A stretch of DNA of 64,000 nucleotides from Lineus longissimus (GCF_910592395.1 NC_088322.1:8925431-8989430), one strand, 5' to 3'; positions 50,001-60,166 are shown, numbered from the stretch's first letter. Made by a program: numbers and translations. Notes: generated by a model not told the origin, from the letters alone.

Positions 50001-50189
50001 GGTGACGATGTAATTTTAAAATGTCGTCATGCAGTTTGTTTAATATGCGGATGTGGAAGATAAAGTTTGTCGTGGAAATCTATTTAAGAGTATTTATTTG
50101 ACTTATTCATTCGGCCAACCTATGTCTAGTCTTCTCATATAGTGCCGACCTTTTAGCACATTGCAATTTCACGAAGCGAAACACTGGCC
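47088..50189. other. Non-coding stretch with a poly-G run
   Basis: A G run of about 12 lies at 47213-47224. Frames at 48286-48592 on both strands overlap and lack motifs. TGACGTCA words occur at about 48849 and 49959. No gene called. Confidence 0.4.
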
Positions 50190-50258
50190 ACATATTTTTT
50201 CCGAGTTAACTGTAGGCTGCTACAGTATCAGCCTACAGTTAACTCGGAAAAAATATGT
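50190..50258. repeat. Perfect 30-bp inverted repeat (hairpin) with 9-nt loop
   Basis: The left arm at 50190-50219 (ACATATTTTTTCCGAG then TTAACTGTAGGCTG) is the exact reverse complement of 50229-50258. The loop is CTACAGTAT. There are no mismatches over 30 bp, and pairing stops abruptly outside. It could form a long hairpin in RNA or a cruciform in DNA. It may be a minimal fold-back element, a template-switch product or a hairpin-RNA locus. It lies about 590 bp from the retrotransposon. Confidence 0.95.
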
Positions 50259-50840
50259 AAGTAATTATAGTAGAAGGGCACCTTTAGGTATGAAGCCAGG
50301 TATATGTGGTTAATCGGGGGCAATAAGTGGAATGACAAGGATGAATGCTTGAAGTTTTACTAGAAAAAGAAGCCCGAGAAGAAGCTATACAAGTTCCTGG
50401 ATCAGGTGTAGAGTAAAAAGAGAAGCTCTTTGATGTATTGTAGCAAATTTTTGCTAGACGTCAGGTGGGGTTGTAAGGAGCAGTTTCATAACGTAGTTGG
50501 CATTTAAGGTTCATTCTTAGCTAGCGTTTTGGATTCTGAGATGAAAAGCAAAGTGTGCGATGTTGAACAAGACCAATGTAAACTATTATTTACTGAATGA
50601 AAATCAAAGGATTGTTCCCAGCTACTGTCCTTCTCGATTGAAATACAGATGAATCGATTTGATCTATAACTCTACCAACAATCTGTTCTGAGAGAAATAT
50701 AAAGTATCTCAATTCCAAAATAATGAACAAATAAAAAGCTGATCAACTATTGTTTAATGTGAGATTGATATCAATTCATGGATCACTATGTTAATCTATA
50801 TAATGGCTTGTCAAATGGCTACGTTTAAAAAAAATTGTAT
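50259..50840. other. Short non-coding stretch
   Basis: No feature between the hairpin and the retrotransposon target duplication. Confidence 0.5.
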
Positions 50841-50845
50841 ATACT
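50841..50845. repeat. Target-site duplication, left copy
   Basis: ATACT directly precedes the LTR at 50846 and is repeated at 59008-59012 directly after the other LTR. Five-base duplications are typical of BEL/Pao integration. Confidence 0.93.
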
Positions 50846-51083
50846 TGTCGGGGTAGGACTGTATAATTACTCAACTCTAACTCTTGTAATTCAATAAAAC
50901 TGTCTATATTCATCTTCTCATCATAATATTCAGGTTTCTTTTCTTCATGTGCTCACAGCATCTCAGATGTCCTCCATCATTTTTTCTCAACACACTCCCC
51001 CCAGTGCTGCCACCTATGCTAATTACCTTGAACTACAGTGTGTCCCAAAAAACTAAACTTATACAGGTTGTCCCAATGCGACA
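50846..51083 (-). repeat. 3' long terminal repeat
   Basis: 238 bp. Its plus-strand ends are TGTCG and CGACA, so each LTR begins TG, ends CA and has a 5-bp terminal inverted repeat. I see no difference from the copy at 58770-59007. It lies directly after the polypurine tract in element orientation. No clear AATAAA signal is present on the coding strand. Confidence 0.96.
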
Positions 51084-51328
51084 TACTCCCCTCTGAAATC
51101 TGAGCACCGAAAATTTCACGCTTACTGCAACACTGGCTAAAATATTGAAACGAATTATGCGAAATACCAACTGGCAAATATCGCTTGAACTATTCTCTCT
51201 ACTCGTACTCCACAATTCGAATAAAGTATTTACTAAGTGAACGAAACCCTTAGTTGTATTTTCTTGTATATGTTGTAGTTCTCAATGCTCATAGAATGTC
51301 TCTAGTCACAATACTCCACTAACATTGG
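51084..51328 (-). other. 3' untranslated interior of the retrotransposon
   Basis: About 245 bp between the polyprotein stop and the 3' LTR. It contains no further frame and ends in the polypurine tract. Confidence 0.8.
51086..51094 (-). promoter_or_regulatory. Polypurine tract (plus-strand primer)
   Basis: On the coding strand AGAGGGGAG lies two bases before the 3' LTR. In LTR retrotransposons an RNase H-resistant purine tract at this place primes second-strand synthesis. Confidence 0.85.
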
Positions 51329-54300
51329 CTAATCTGGATCTGAATCGCTTTCAACATCCTCTGGCACAATGGTGGTCTCCAATAGCCTCAGCTTCTGTAC
51401 TGGACGTCTCATCAATCCCGATTTCGTCTTCACCAGTACTGAGCGCACAAGACCGTCTCGTCCTGGAAAGATCTCCTCCACTCTTCCAAGCTTCCAATCC
51501 AGCTTCCTGGTGTTGTCCTCAGCGACTAGAACAACGTCTCCCTCATGAAGGTTATCTCGAACCTCAGTCCACTTCCTCAGTTGGTTCAGCTCAGTCAAAT
51601 ACTCCTTCGTCCATCGATTCCAAAAGATCCTTGACAGGTGCTGATTATAGGCCCATCTCTTGCTCACTGCGACGGTAGTATGGCCTGCCAATGAGGCATC
51701 AGGCAGAACTTGTAGGCTCCGGCCAATCATCAGGTGTCCTGGAGTGATAGGCGACCAATCCTCTTTGTCTGCAGAGACACTAGTCAGGGGTCTAGAATTC
51801 AGTTGTGCTTCGATGTCCGAGAGTACAGTCTGCATCTCAAGGTATGTCAGGTGTGCTTTCCCAAGCACTCTCCTCAGTGGTTTCTTGACGCTTTGCACGA
51901 GTCTCTCATAGAATCCTCCGTGCCATGGGGCTCTCTCCGTGATAAAACGCCATGTTATTCCCTTTCCTGTTATCTCGTCATTAAGCTTGTTCTTTCCATT
52001 CTTCTGTTTGTAAAGAATCCTCAGCAAGGTGTCTGCCTTTTTGAATGTCTTTGTGTTGTCAGAGAGAATGAATACACATTTCCCTTTGCGATTCATCATG
52101 CGCTGAAGCCCAGCCATGAACTCTTCTGTAGTAAGATCTGGTGTGAGTTCCAGGTGCACTCCTCTAGTCACCATACACGTGAAGATCAGAATGTAAGCCT
52201 TCGTTGTCTCATCTCTGGACATCTTTACGTATAAAGGTCCTGCATAGTCTAATCCTATGTGCGTGAAAGGAAGACTCATGCTCACTCTTTCCACAGGCAG
52301 CGGCGCCATCTTTTGCTCAATCTCCTCTGGATCCTTACAAGCCTTGCACTTGTGAAGAATGCGTCTCACTTCCTGTCTCCCATGAATAAGCCAGTACTTG
52401 TTTCTCAAGAAAGCCAGGGTTTGTGCTGGTCCTGTGTGTAGGTTAATCTGGTGGTAGTACAGAACTAACTTATCCACAAATCGGTTGTGAGCAGGCAAGA
52501 TGATGGGATGCTTAGTTTCCTCCGGCAATGGGGCGTAATGAAGACGACCTCCCACTCGCATCACTTGATCCTTCTCGTCCCACTCTGGGCTCAATGGAGC
52601 CAGTTTACTCTCCATGGTGACTTGTCGTCCGGCTTTCAATTCCTCAATATCCTCCTGATACTTGAGCGATTGAGCCCATCTGATCCAGTGCAGCTCCTCC
52701 TGACGTCTGTCATTGAGAGTTGTTCCTGGAATGCTTTTCTCCTTGTCAGTTTCTCTCCCCTCGTTTTGATCTCTCCCCTCCTTTCGGGACCTATGGATCC
52801 TAATCCAACTCCTCGCTCTGCTCATTACCCTGATGAACTTCTGGTATGATGAGAATTTCTCAATGTATTTCTCAGCAGCAGCAATATCCGTCTTGGCTAC
52901 AGCAGCAATACCAATCTGACGAAGTTTGGGCTTGGCTTTCGAGTCAGCTATTTCCTCATCCTCCTTCTTGCTCTTCTCTTGTTCTGGCCACTGTTCTTCA
53001 CTTTCAGTCAGGAAGGATGGACCATTCCACCACAATGAAGATTCAACCAGATTCTCAGCAGTAAGTCCTCGGGAACAAAGATCCGCAGGGTTCCATTTTC
53101 CTGGAACATGTCTCCAGTTGCAGGGTGGCACTAAGTTCTGAATCTCAGCTACTCTGTTTGCGACAAATGTTTGCCATTTGTATGGTGGCTTGCTTAACCA
53201 GTGTGTGACAACCTTGGAATCTGTCCAGCAATTCACTGAAGCAATCGGAAGCTTGAGCTCTCTTTCCACATACTTTGTTAACCTTGCTGTCACCAGTGAT
53301 GCCATGAGCTCCAGTTCCGGGATGCTCCTCCTCTTTCCCAGGGGTGCTACTCTGGTCTTTGAGCTGAGTAGAGCAACGTGACGTCTCTCAGTTGAATCCT
53401 GGCTAGTCAAATAGACCACTCCTCCGTATGATGTCTCACATGCATCTCCAAAGCCGTGTAGGAAATATACTGGATCCTGGAAGTCAGCAGGCACAATACA
53501 CCTCGGTATCTTGATGCTGTCCAGTAGTGTCACTTCAGATTTCCAGCGTTTCCACTCCTCCTCTATCTCCGATGGTAGCGCGTCGTCCCATCCTCCAGTT
53601 GTGACCCATGATTGTTGGAAAATTTGCTTAGCCTTGAGTACAAAGGGCGATAGCATGCCAAGTGGATCATAAATCCGATGGAGTTGTTTCAACACACTTC
53701 TCCTGGTCTCGATCTCCACATCCTCCATTTTGTCAACAAATGAGAACATGAGAACATCCTCCTTGGGTCGATATCTGACTCCCAGCGCCTTTGTTGAGAT
53801 CTCTTCGCCAACCATCTTCTCTGTGAGCTCCGACGCGATGTCTTCCTTGGCAAGACCTGACAAAACTCCTGGTTTGTTGGATAGAAACTTCCTCATGTTC
53901 CATTCCGGGCTCAGAATCTCCTTCAGTCCAACTGCCAACTCCGCCACCTCATTATCCTCCTCATCTCCACTCAAAATATCATCCACGAAGATATTCTCCT
54001 CAATCTCTGCAGCAGCTTTTGGGTACTCCTCACGATGTGCCGCGACATGATCTAGCACAGTTTTGATGCTTGAGAATGGCGAAGACGTTAATCCGAAGGT
54101 GACTGTGGTCAATCTGAAAACTTCCGGCTCCTTATCCGTGTCCAAGTCTCTCCATAGGAATCTCTGGCTATCTCGATCTATCTCGTTCATACTTACCTGG
54201 AGGAACATCTTTTCGATATCCGCTATCAATGCAATTCTGTGGCGCCTGAATCGCATCAAAACTCCAGGAAGGTCAGGTTGCAGGGCAGGTCCTGGTAATA

Positions 54301-56875
54301 AGGTGTCGTTGAGTGATACTCCATCCCGGCCTCTCATCGATCCATCGAAGACGATTCTAACCTTTGTTGTCGTCTTGTCCTCTCTCACTACTGGATGATG
54401 GGGCAAGTACCACACACTACGATCCTCCGGCTCCTTTTCCTCACTCACTCGTTCCGCTCGACCTTTCTTGATCAACTCATTGATTTGCTCCTGGTATCTC
54501 GCTGACAATGTAGGATCCTTTTTCAGTCTCTGCTCCAGACTACCAAGTCTCCTCATTGCTTGTTGTTTGTTTGATTTCAGAATTTTATCCTTCCACTCCG
54601 GATGTTTCAACAATCCTGTCTCATAACCATCCTTGATCTTGATTGTTTTCTCCTTGTGCTGTCTCAGGGCTTCAGTCTCAAGCTCTGAGAGGTGCTGGTT
54701 TTTCTCATTTGGTAGGATCCCTATGTGCTCCGTCTCCCAGTGCTTGGTCGCGATGTCTATCTCGCTGGACAGTTGAAATGTTGAATGATTGACTGGCAAC
54801 GTTGTGTGGCTTTCCTGATCAGCGGGACAGGTTCCGGACACGATCCAACCAATGTGACTCCTCTGCGCTGAAAGACTGTTTCCTGATCCAAAGACTCTCT
54901 TATCCTGTAAGATTTTCATTGAATCCTGGATTCCTAACAGAACATCCACCGATTGACGTTTTCTCGGGAACTCATCAGCTATCTGGAGGTCTCTCAGCTG
55001 TTCAATCTTTGACAAATCCTCATTGACTTCATTGATATCAGCACATGGATTTTCTAGAACATAGGCGATGATTTCGAACGTCTCTCCCTTCCATTTGGGT
55101 AGTATGCTCGACAAATGAAACTTGACTCGTTGGGTATCAAGTGTCATGACCTTTCCTCCTGCTAAGGTAAACTCTGCTGCAACTGGTTGACCATGCAGCT
55201 GCAAACTCCTTGCCATTCGCTTGCTGACAAATGTGGCTCCACTCCCTGAGTCAAAGAGAACTCGTCCATGTGCGACTGCATTCCTCGACTCCAATTTCGC
55301 TAGGCCTGTCTGTAACAGTACTTCACCATCTGTCTCTCTGGCTTTCACGAAGTAGTGGGGTGATTTCACGGTCTCCTCAGGCTTGTTACCATCTCCACTT
55401 GTCTCCTTTTCGCTCGATGTTTCCTGGTTGCTCCCAGTCTTGTTTCCTCCTTGCTTGTCGAAATGTAAGAGTGTGTGATGCTTCCTCGAGCAATTCTTAC
55501 AGCTAGATGACCGACATGCATCCACAAAGTGAGTAGTCCGCAAGCAGTTGAAACATGCCTTTGACGCTTTCACTTTCTCAACTCGCTCTGACACAGGCAT
55601 CGACTTCACTGTTGGACAACTTGATGAGAAGTGCCTAAGTTGACAGAATATGCACGATTCCTCCTTGTTGGGTTTCGGTGTCCTCTGAGATATCTGAAGA
55701 GCATGACCTGTAGGCTTCTTAGATTCCTTCTGGTAATCCTTAACCCACTTCTTCTCTTTCTCCTTCTCCTTCTCGGGTTTATCTCGTTTGCTTGGCTCCG
55801 TTCGCCTCGCAACCTTGACGGCATCTTGCAGCTTCTCCAAAAGAGTGTCGAAACGTATCGGTAATTCCGACGTCGTCCCCATCGACTTCTCCTCTTTGAT
55901 TATCTCTCCATCCCATTTTTTGAGAAGTCCCTTTGGCAGTTTTGGTCGGACAAGGGCTGTAAAGATCCAGCTTGCCCTTACCACGTGTTTGTCATCTTCT
56001 GTTCGTTTCATGATGTAATTCCAGTTGGAATTAAGCAGGTTGTAGAGAGAATCAAGATCCTTTGCTGAGGGCGAACTGACAGCAGGCACTGCAGCAATCT
56101 CGTTCACTGCCTTCTGGATCTTTGTCAACACATCTCCGTACCTATTCTCCAAAAACTCAAGGATGTCATCTGAACTTGGATCCTTTAGTCCACTGATGAG
56201 TTTGGATACCTCTCCATCAACTAATGATATGACTATGTGGGTCTTTTCCACCTCGCTATAGCCTGGTTTTTCTAATTCAGTCTCTACCAGTTGTTTCCAC
56301 TGGTCAAACAACTCGACATCACCTTTGAATTTCGGTATCTGAACATAACGCTTCTTGTGCGATAAGGTCCCTAGAATCCTTTCTAACTGATCACCAGAAA
56401 TTCCTGTTTGTACTGATTCCAGGGTCTCCTTCATGGCGGCGGCAAAGTGCTCAGGTGTGAAAGTATCACTCGACTTCTCCGACGGGGTACGCCTCTCCTT
56501 CTCAGCATCCGCTTGCAGTTGTTGAACCATGGCAGAAATGTCGTAGTACTGGGTGCGATACCTCTCCTCTGACTCAGTCTCAACTCTCAAGGCTTCATCG
56601 TTCAGTTTCCCTAAATCAGGATGGAAGTCCACCTCAGTCTGTACGTCCTTCAATTCACCGTAGACCGCATTCAGCTCTTCCATGGCATTACCCGTTTTTC
56701 GCACGGCTGTCTCAAACTGGGTAACGCGATCTCCTTTGTCGTACAAGTTACATGCTTCCCTGTAATACCTTGTCACAGTGTTTTCCTGTCGAGTGTACTT
56801 CCCGCGACATATTTTGCGTTTATCACACAGTGATTGCAAGGTTGGTGGTTCACCCATGGTTGCAGTTTTACTCAA
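51329..56875 (-). CDS. BEL/Pao gag-pol polyprotein (1848 aa)
   Basis: One uninterrupted frame encodes all replication functions. Residues 1-165 are charged, coiled-coil-like gag; about 178-335 match the DUF1759-type gag domain. Zinc knuckles follow: C408-C411-H415-C420, C441-C444-H449-C454 and a C459-C462 partial. The aspartic protease motif DSG is at D542. Reverse transcriptase has motif A D886 (LIADIEKMFLQV) and motif C FVDD (D965, D966). RNase H shows D1144, E1187 or E1189, D1219 and D1265. Integrase has the zinc site H1475-H1480-C1510-C1513 and the catalytic triad D1543, D1606, E1657 (D-X50-E), then a C-terminal DUF5641-type domain at about 1735-1833. The motif around D1606 reads SDNTKTF instead of the common SDNGTNF. 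Met1 is taken as start; Met7 is equally possible. All catalytic residues are present and the length is typical. Confidence 0.97.
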   Translation of the reverse strand: MSKTATMGEPPTLQSLCDKRKICRGKYTRQENTVTRYYREACNLYDKGDRVTQFETAVRKTGNAMEELNAVYGELKDVQTEVDFHPDLGKLNDEALRVETESEERYRTQYYDISAMVQQLQADAEKERRTPSEKSSDTFTPEHFAAAMKETLESVQTGISGDQLERILGTLSHKKRYVQIPKFKGDVELFDQWKQLVETELEKPGYSEVEKTHIVISLVDGEVSKLISGLKDPSSDDILEFLENRYGDVLTKIQKAVNEIAAVPAVSSPSAKDLDSLYNLLNSNWNYIMKRTEDDKHVVRASWIFTALVRPKLPKGLLKKWDGEIIKEEKSMGTTSELPIRFDTLLEKLQDAVKVARRTEPSKRDKPEKEKEKEKKWVKDYQKESKKPTGHALQISQRTPKPNKEESCIFCQLRHFSSSCPTVKSMPVSERVEKVKASKACFNCLRTTHFVDACRSSSCKNCSRKHHTLLHFDKQGGNKTGSNQETSSEKETSGDGNKPEETVKSPHYFVKARETDGEVLLQTGLAKLESRNAVAHGRVLFDSGSGATFVSKRMARSLQLHGQPVAAEFTLAGGKVMTLDTQRVKFHLSSILPKWKGETFEIIAYVLENPCADINEVNEDLSKIEQLRDLQIADEFPRKRQSVDVLLGIQDSMKILQDKRVFGSGNSLSAQRSHIGWIVSGTCPADQESHTTLPVNHSTFQLSSEIDIATKHWETEHIGILPNEKNQHLSELETEALRQHKEKTIKIKDGYETGLLKHPEWKDKILKSNKQQAMRRLGSLEQRLKKDPTLSARYQEQINELIKKGRAERVSEEKEPEDRSVWYLPHHPVVREDKTTTKVRIVFDGSMRGRDGVSLNDTLLPGPALQPDLPGVLMRFRRHRIALIADIEKMFLQVSMNEIDRDSQRFLWRDLDTDKEPEVFRLTTVTFGLTSSPFSSIKTVLDHVAAHREEYPKAAAEIEENIFVDDILSGDEEDNEVAELAVGLKEILSPEWNMRKFLSNKPGVLSGLAKEDIASELTEKMVGEEISTKALGVRYRPKEDVLMFSFVDKMEDVEIETRRSVLKQLHRIYDPLGMLSPFVLKAKQIFQQSWVTTGGWDDALPSEIEEEWKRWKSEVTLLDSIKIPRCIVPADFQDPVYFLHGFGDACETSYGGVVYLTSQDSTERRHVALLSSKTRVAPLGKRRSIPELELMASLVTARLTKYVERELKLPIASVNCWTDSKVVTHWLSKPPYKWQTFVANRVAEIQNLVPPCNWRHVPGKWNPADLCSRGLTAENLVESSLWWNGPSFLTESEEQWPEQEKSKKEDEEIADSKAKPKLRQIGIAAVAKTDIAAAEKYIEKFSSYQKFIRVMSRARSWIRIHRSRKEGRDQNEGRETDKEKSIPGTTLNDRRQEELHWIRWAQSLKYQEDIEELKAGRQVTMESKLAPLSPEWDEKDQVMRVGGRLHYAPLPEETKHPIILPAHNRFVDKLVLYYHQINLHTGPAQTLAFLRNKYWLIHGRQEVRRILHKCKACKDPEEIEQKMAPLPVERVSMSLPFTHIGLDYAGPLYVKMSRDETTKAYILIFTCMVTRGVHLELTPDLTTEEFMAGLQRMMNRKGKCVFILSDNTKTFKKADTLLRILYKQKNGKNKLNDEITGKGITWRFITERAPWHGGFYERLVQSVKKPLRRVLGKAHLTYLEMQTVLSDIEAQLNSRPLTSVSADKEDWSPITPGHLMIGRSLQVLPDASLAGHTTVAVSKRWAYNQHLSRIFWNRWTKEYLTELNQLRKWTEVRDNLHEGDVVLVAEDNTRKLDWKLGRVEEIFPGRDGLVRSVLVKTKSGLMRRPVQKLRLLETTIVPEDVESDSDPD

Positions 56876-58769
56876 AACTCAAAACTCAAAAAACTCAGAT
56901 CTCAGAGAGAATGACTGAAATAAGCACAGTAGCAATCTAAACCCTTGGAATTTCAGCCAGTTGATAAATTCCCTGTGTCAATATGACATGAACTCAACCC
57001 TGTAGTATCATGAACAGCATAGAGGGCAGCACAAGAAATTTCTCAAACCCCAGATAAACTCAGATGAAACGTTGCAAAATAGAACCTTAGGAAAAGTGTA
57101 GCTGTGAACACATGAAAGCGACAATACAAAATGGTAGCATAGAAGTTGGCTTGAAATGCAACTAAAATATGCAAGATGAATTGGCACTGCTAACACCGTA
57201 CACGTTGGGTGTTATGAACTCGCAAAGTGATATTCCAAGTTTCACCAAGGCCTACTCATAAGCATGACAACGTAACAACAACTCGTGTGTTCTACTCAAG
57301 AAAGACGCAAATTCTCCACTTAACACTGATGTGGTAAACTTGCTAACACTGTAAGGTCACTCAAAACCCACAGTGAGACTCTAAACTCAACTCGATGTTG
57401 GCGTGTAGCAAGGTCAAATTACAACCTCTACTTACAGCGAAGATTCTCAATCTCGACTCAAGATAGCGTGCAGCAAGGTCAAATTACAACCTGTAACTGC
57501 AGCGAAGATTCTCAAACTCAACTCAAGTTAGTGTGCAGCAAGGTCAAATTACAACTTGTAACTGCAGCGAAGATTCTCAAGACCAAATACAGCTTTTAGT
57601 CAGAAGAAATACTCATAACTCGTAGTATGCAGTAGGTCAACTTACAACCTAAAGCATAGACTCATGTGGTGATTCTAGTGCAAAGGCCTACTCAAACCTA
57701 GACTAGATGCTCAAAAACTCAAGACACAGTTACAATGTACATGTACAATGAAATCCCACAGTAAAAGGCCAACTTCTATACCAAATACTAGGCAAAGTTC
57801 ATAAATTTACTCAATATCTGAAAGAGAATTCAAATATTAGTTCATGCATATCATGTGTGTGACAACAATGCACAAAGCTGGAATGTAGCAGTCCTTGGAA
57901 GATGGTGACTCGCTAACTCGGTAATGTCTCTTGGAATCAGAGGCTGGTGCTCGGTTCAAACAGTTCAGTTCATCAATGCAGCACGGCATGGACATCGGAT
58001 GACCTTGAACTTGGGTGGAAGTGTTACTCGGATATTGAGCATAAATTGACGATGCTCAAAGATGACGACGATGCTAACAGCTATCGACGATTGCTCGATG
58101 TTGAGAACGACAGTTCTCACACAGGGACGAGGAACGAAGAAACTCGTTGATCGTCTGGCTTTGAGAACACAATTACTCGACAGTGTTCTCCGACTCGACT
58201 CGTTAGACGCTCAACACACTCTTGTGTAGGATCACATCAGCCACGAATTTGGCAAATGATGTGCGAATGATGCTCATCGACGATGTACCAGCTACTCGAC
58301 AATGCTGGGATGTTGAGAACACGACAACTCGACAGTGTTCTCCGACTCGGTGACTCGACGAAACTCAAGCGTTGGTGGGATCAGCAACGACAGGAATTCG
58401 ACAATCCGCGACCATCGATGTGACATACAACTGGACTTTGAATGTCACTTGACTCTTCCTCAGCATGCTGCCTGTGCTCAAAGCTCACTCGGATTTGAAC
58501 TGACGTGGTGTTCCAAAATCCAAGGTTGATGGAGGGACAGCACAATTAATGTTCTCTTGTCGTCTTAACGGCATCCAAATTGCAACAGCAGTCCTTCATT
58601 TGGATGATTTCAGCATGCATATGCATTTGCACTGAGCAGCATACTAGCTTAGGCCAAATGCACAGGCCAACTCTGTACAAAATGTACATGGATAGCACAT
58701 GGTTTCTCACTTTTTACAGTTCTCAAATGTCACCTCACTGCTCCACTATCCGGTCGGTAAGAGACCTAA
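56876..58769 (-). other. Long 5' leader of the retrotransposon
   Basis: 1.9 kb separate the 5' LTR from the polyprotein start, unusually long for BEL/Pao. The stretch has only short frames, a 3 x 65-bp tandem repeat (57384-57579), and a repeated block containing CTCGACAGTGTTCTCCGACTCG at about 58176-58200 and 58327-58350. CTC/GAG-type words (ACTCAA, CTCGAC) are frequent. No canonical primer-binding site starting TGG lies within the first bases after the LTR; the first 23 bases read TTAGGTCTCTTACCGACCGG-ATA before the first TGG. The leader may hold packaging or translation-control signals; that is inference. Confidence 0.75.
57384..57579 (-). repeat. Three 65-bp tandem repeats in the leader
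   Basis: AGCAAGGTCAAATTACAAC recurs with exact 65-bp spacing (AGGTC at 57411, 57476 and 57541), and each unit ends in GCGAAGATTCTCA. Copies are about 85-95% alike. Length is not a multiple of three and no frame crosses it. Confidence 0.9.
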
Positions 58770-59007
58770 TGTCGGGGTAGGACTGTATAATTACTCAACT
58801 CTAACTCTTGTAATTCAATAAAACTGTCTATATTCATCTTCTCATCATAATATTCAGGTTTCTTTTCTTCATGTGCTCACAGCATCTCAGATGTCCTCCA
58901 TCATTTTTTCTCAACACACTCCCCCCAGTGCTGCCACCTATGCTAATTACCTTGAACTACAGTGTGTCCCAAAAAACTAAACTTATACAGGTTGTCCCAA
59001 TGCGACA
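58770..59007 (-). repeat. 5' long terminal repeat
   Basis: 238 bp, apparently identical to 50846-51083. In element orientation it begins TGTCGCATTGGG and ends CCCCGACA. It should carry the promoter, but I see no consensus TATA box that I would defend. Confidence 0.96.
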
Positions 59008-59012
59008 ATACT
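59008..59012. repeat. Target-site duplication, right copy
   Basis: ATACT directly follows the LTR and matches 50841-50845, confirming both element ends. Confidence 0.93.
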
Positions 59013-60151
59013 AGTGGCACAGGAAAATAGAAATATAAACAATGCCGTATCGCAGTTATTATGGATGAAAATTGACTAATGTGTCTGTCGGATCTTTACA
59101 AAAATTTATATTCTGTGCGTATTTATTTCTAAAATTTGAGTTCAGTCAATTTGTTAACAAACGAAGTACGAAGCACTTTAAATGTTATAATTTCTTCTCC
59201 AATCCTCTGTGAAAGCAGTGATTTATGGTTGATACAAAGCAGGAGTCTAAAAGACACGGCAGACGAGCTATTTTATCGCAGTAACGTGCAATAATTAACG
59301 CTGTGATGGAGATAAAACAATGGCTTTTTTCAATGAACTTGCTGTAAAATCACAGTTTGGATATTTGTCGCATGTTACAGCAATGACTGAAGCTTCATGT
59401 AGGTATGATCGGAGGGGGTACAGGTTTCACATTGACCACTGCATAATGTGAATGCAAGGGTATATGATTGTGGTGGTGTGACTCTCTATATCAAATTAGA
59501 ATGCCTGGTGACATTGGATACACAGAATGGAAGTTCATCTAGCGGTAAGATGCTATCTCATTATCACATTGTCAATAAAACGTGAGATAGTCGCTCATAC
59601 AGACAGCTCAGCAACATCGCTAACCGATCAATTTCTTGAATTTCTCTTAGCCTATTGACTGATAGCTACACTCAGTATTAAAGGCCAATGCCATTTGTAA
59701 GAAATCTGAAATTTGGAATCGAATTTGAAAATATCCCGTTACGTACTGAATTCAAATTAAAAAAATTGGCTTTGTTGTTTAGACATATATACCAATAACT
59801 GCGCTACGGCACTGCGTTACTGCATTTCTATTTTCGTGTCTCACTAGTAAAGAACGGTGAACCCCTTTAAAAGATGCTACCTCATCAAGTTCAGTTAACC
59901 AGTATTGCTTTGTATATCATGTGTAAGTGATGTTTGATTAGCGTCCTTGATTAGTATGTCTGTCAATCACAACGTGTCTGTCAGGATCACTCTAGGTAAA
60001 ATAATTTTCAATGGCCAAGTCAGTACCTTTTTTTAAATTGATCAAAATGTGCTTATCCAAAAGTCTTTTTATTCTTCAAAATATAACACAAATGTTTCTA
60101 TCTGATGTTTAGTAAATTTAGATCTAAAATTTCTATCTTCTTGTTCTGCAG
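59013..60151. other. Intronic or intergenic stretch
   Basis: No gene or repeat recognised. It ends in a strong pyrimidine tract and acceptor (TTTCTATCTTCTTGTTCTGCAG). Confidence 0.45.
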
Positions 60152-60166
60152 GAGCATCTAGAATAG
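60152..60166 (+). CDS. Candidate 15-nt microexon
   Basis: GAGCATCTAGAATAG sits between a strong acceptor (TATCTTCTTGTTCTGCAG) and a strong donor (GTAAGAGAG). In phases 0 and 2 it contains a stop; only in phase 1 is it open, adding Gly-Ala-Ser-Arg-Ile and leaving in phase 1. That is the phase supplied by the start exon ending at 29842. Length divisible by three and phase 1-1 symmetry are typical of regulated microexons. No transcript evidence, so chance remains possible. Confidence 0.35.
   Translation, partial: EHLE

Larger units (their letters stand above)
50846..59007 (-). mobile_element. Complete BEL/Pao LTR retrotransposon (8162 bp)
   Basis: Two LTRs of 238 bp (50846-51083 and 58770-59007) flank a 7.7-kb interior and are bordered by ATACT duplications. 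On the coding (minus) strand the order is 5' LTR, 1.9-kb leader, a single gag-protease-RT-RNase H-integrase frame, polypurine tract and 3' LTR. Integrase lies after RNase H and the polyprotein has a BEL-specific N-terminal gag, so it is BEL/Pao rather than Copia or Gypsy. There is no envelope frame. The LTRs look identical and the frame is unbroken, so insertion was recent and the copy may be competent. If the plus-strand exons at 29749 and 60152 belong to one gene, the element is antisense within its intron. Confidence 0.97.

Noticed and set aside
51325-56940. Many plus-strand and offset frames of 60-166 codons
   Set aside because: Shadows of the 1848-codon minus-strand polyprotein.
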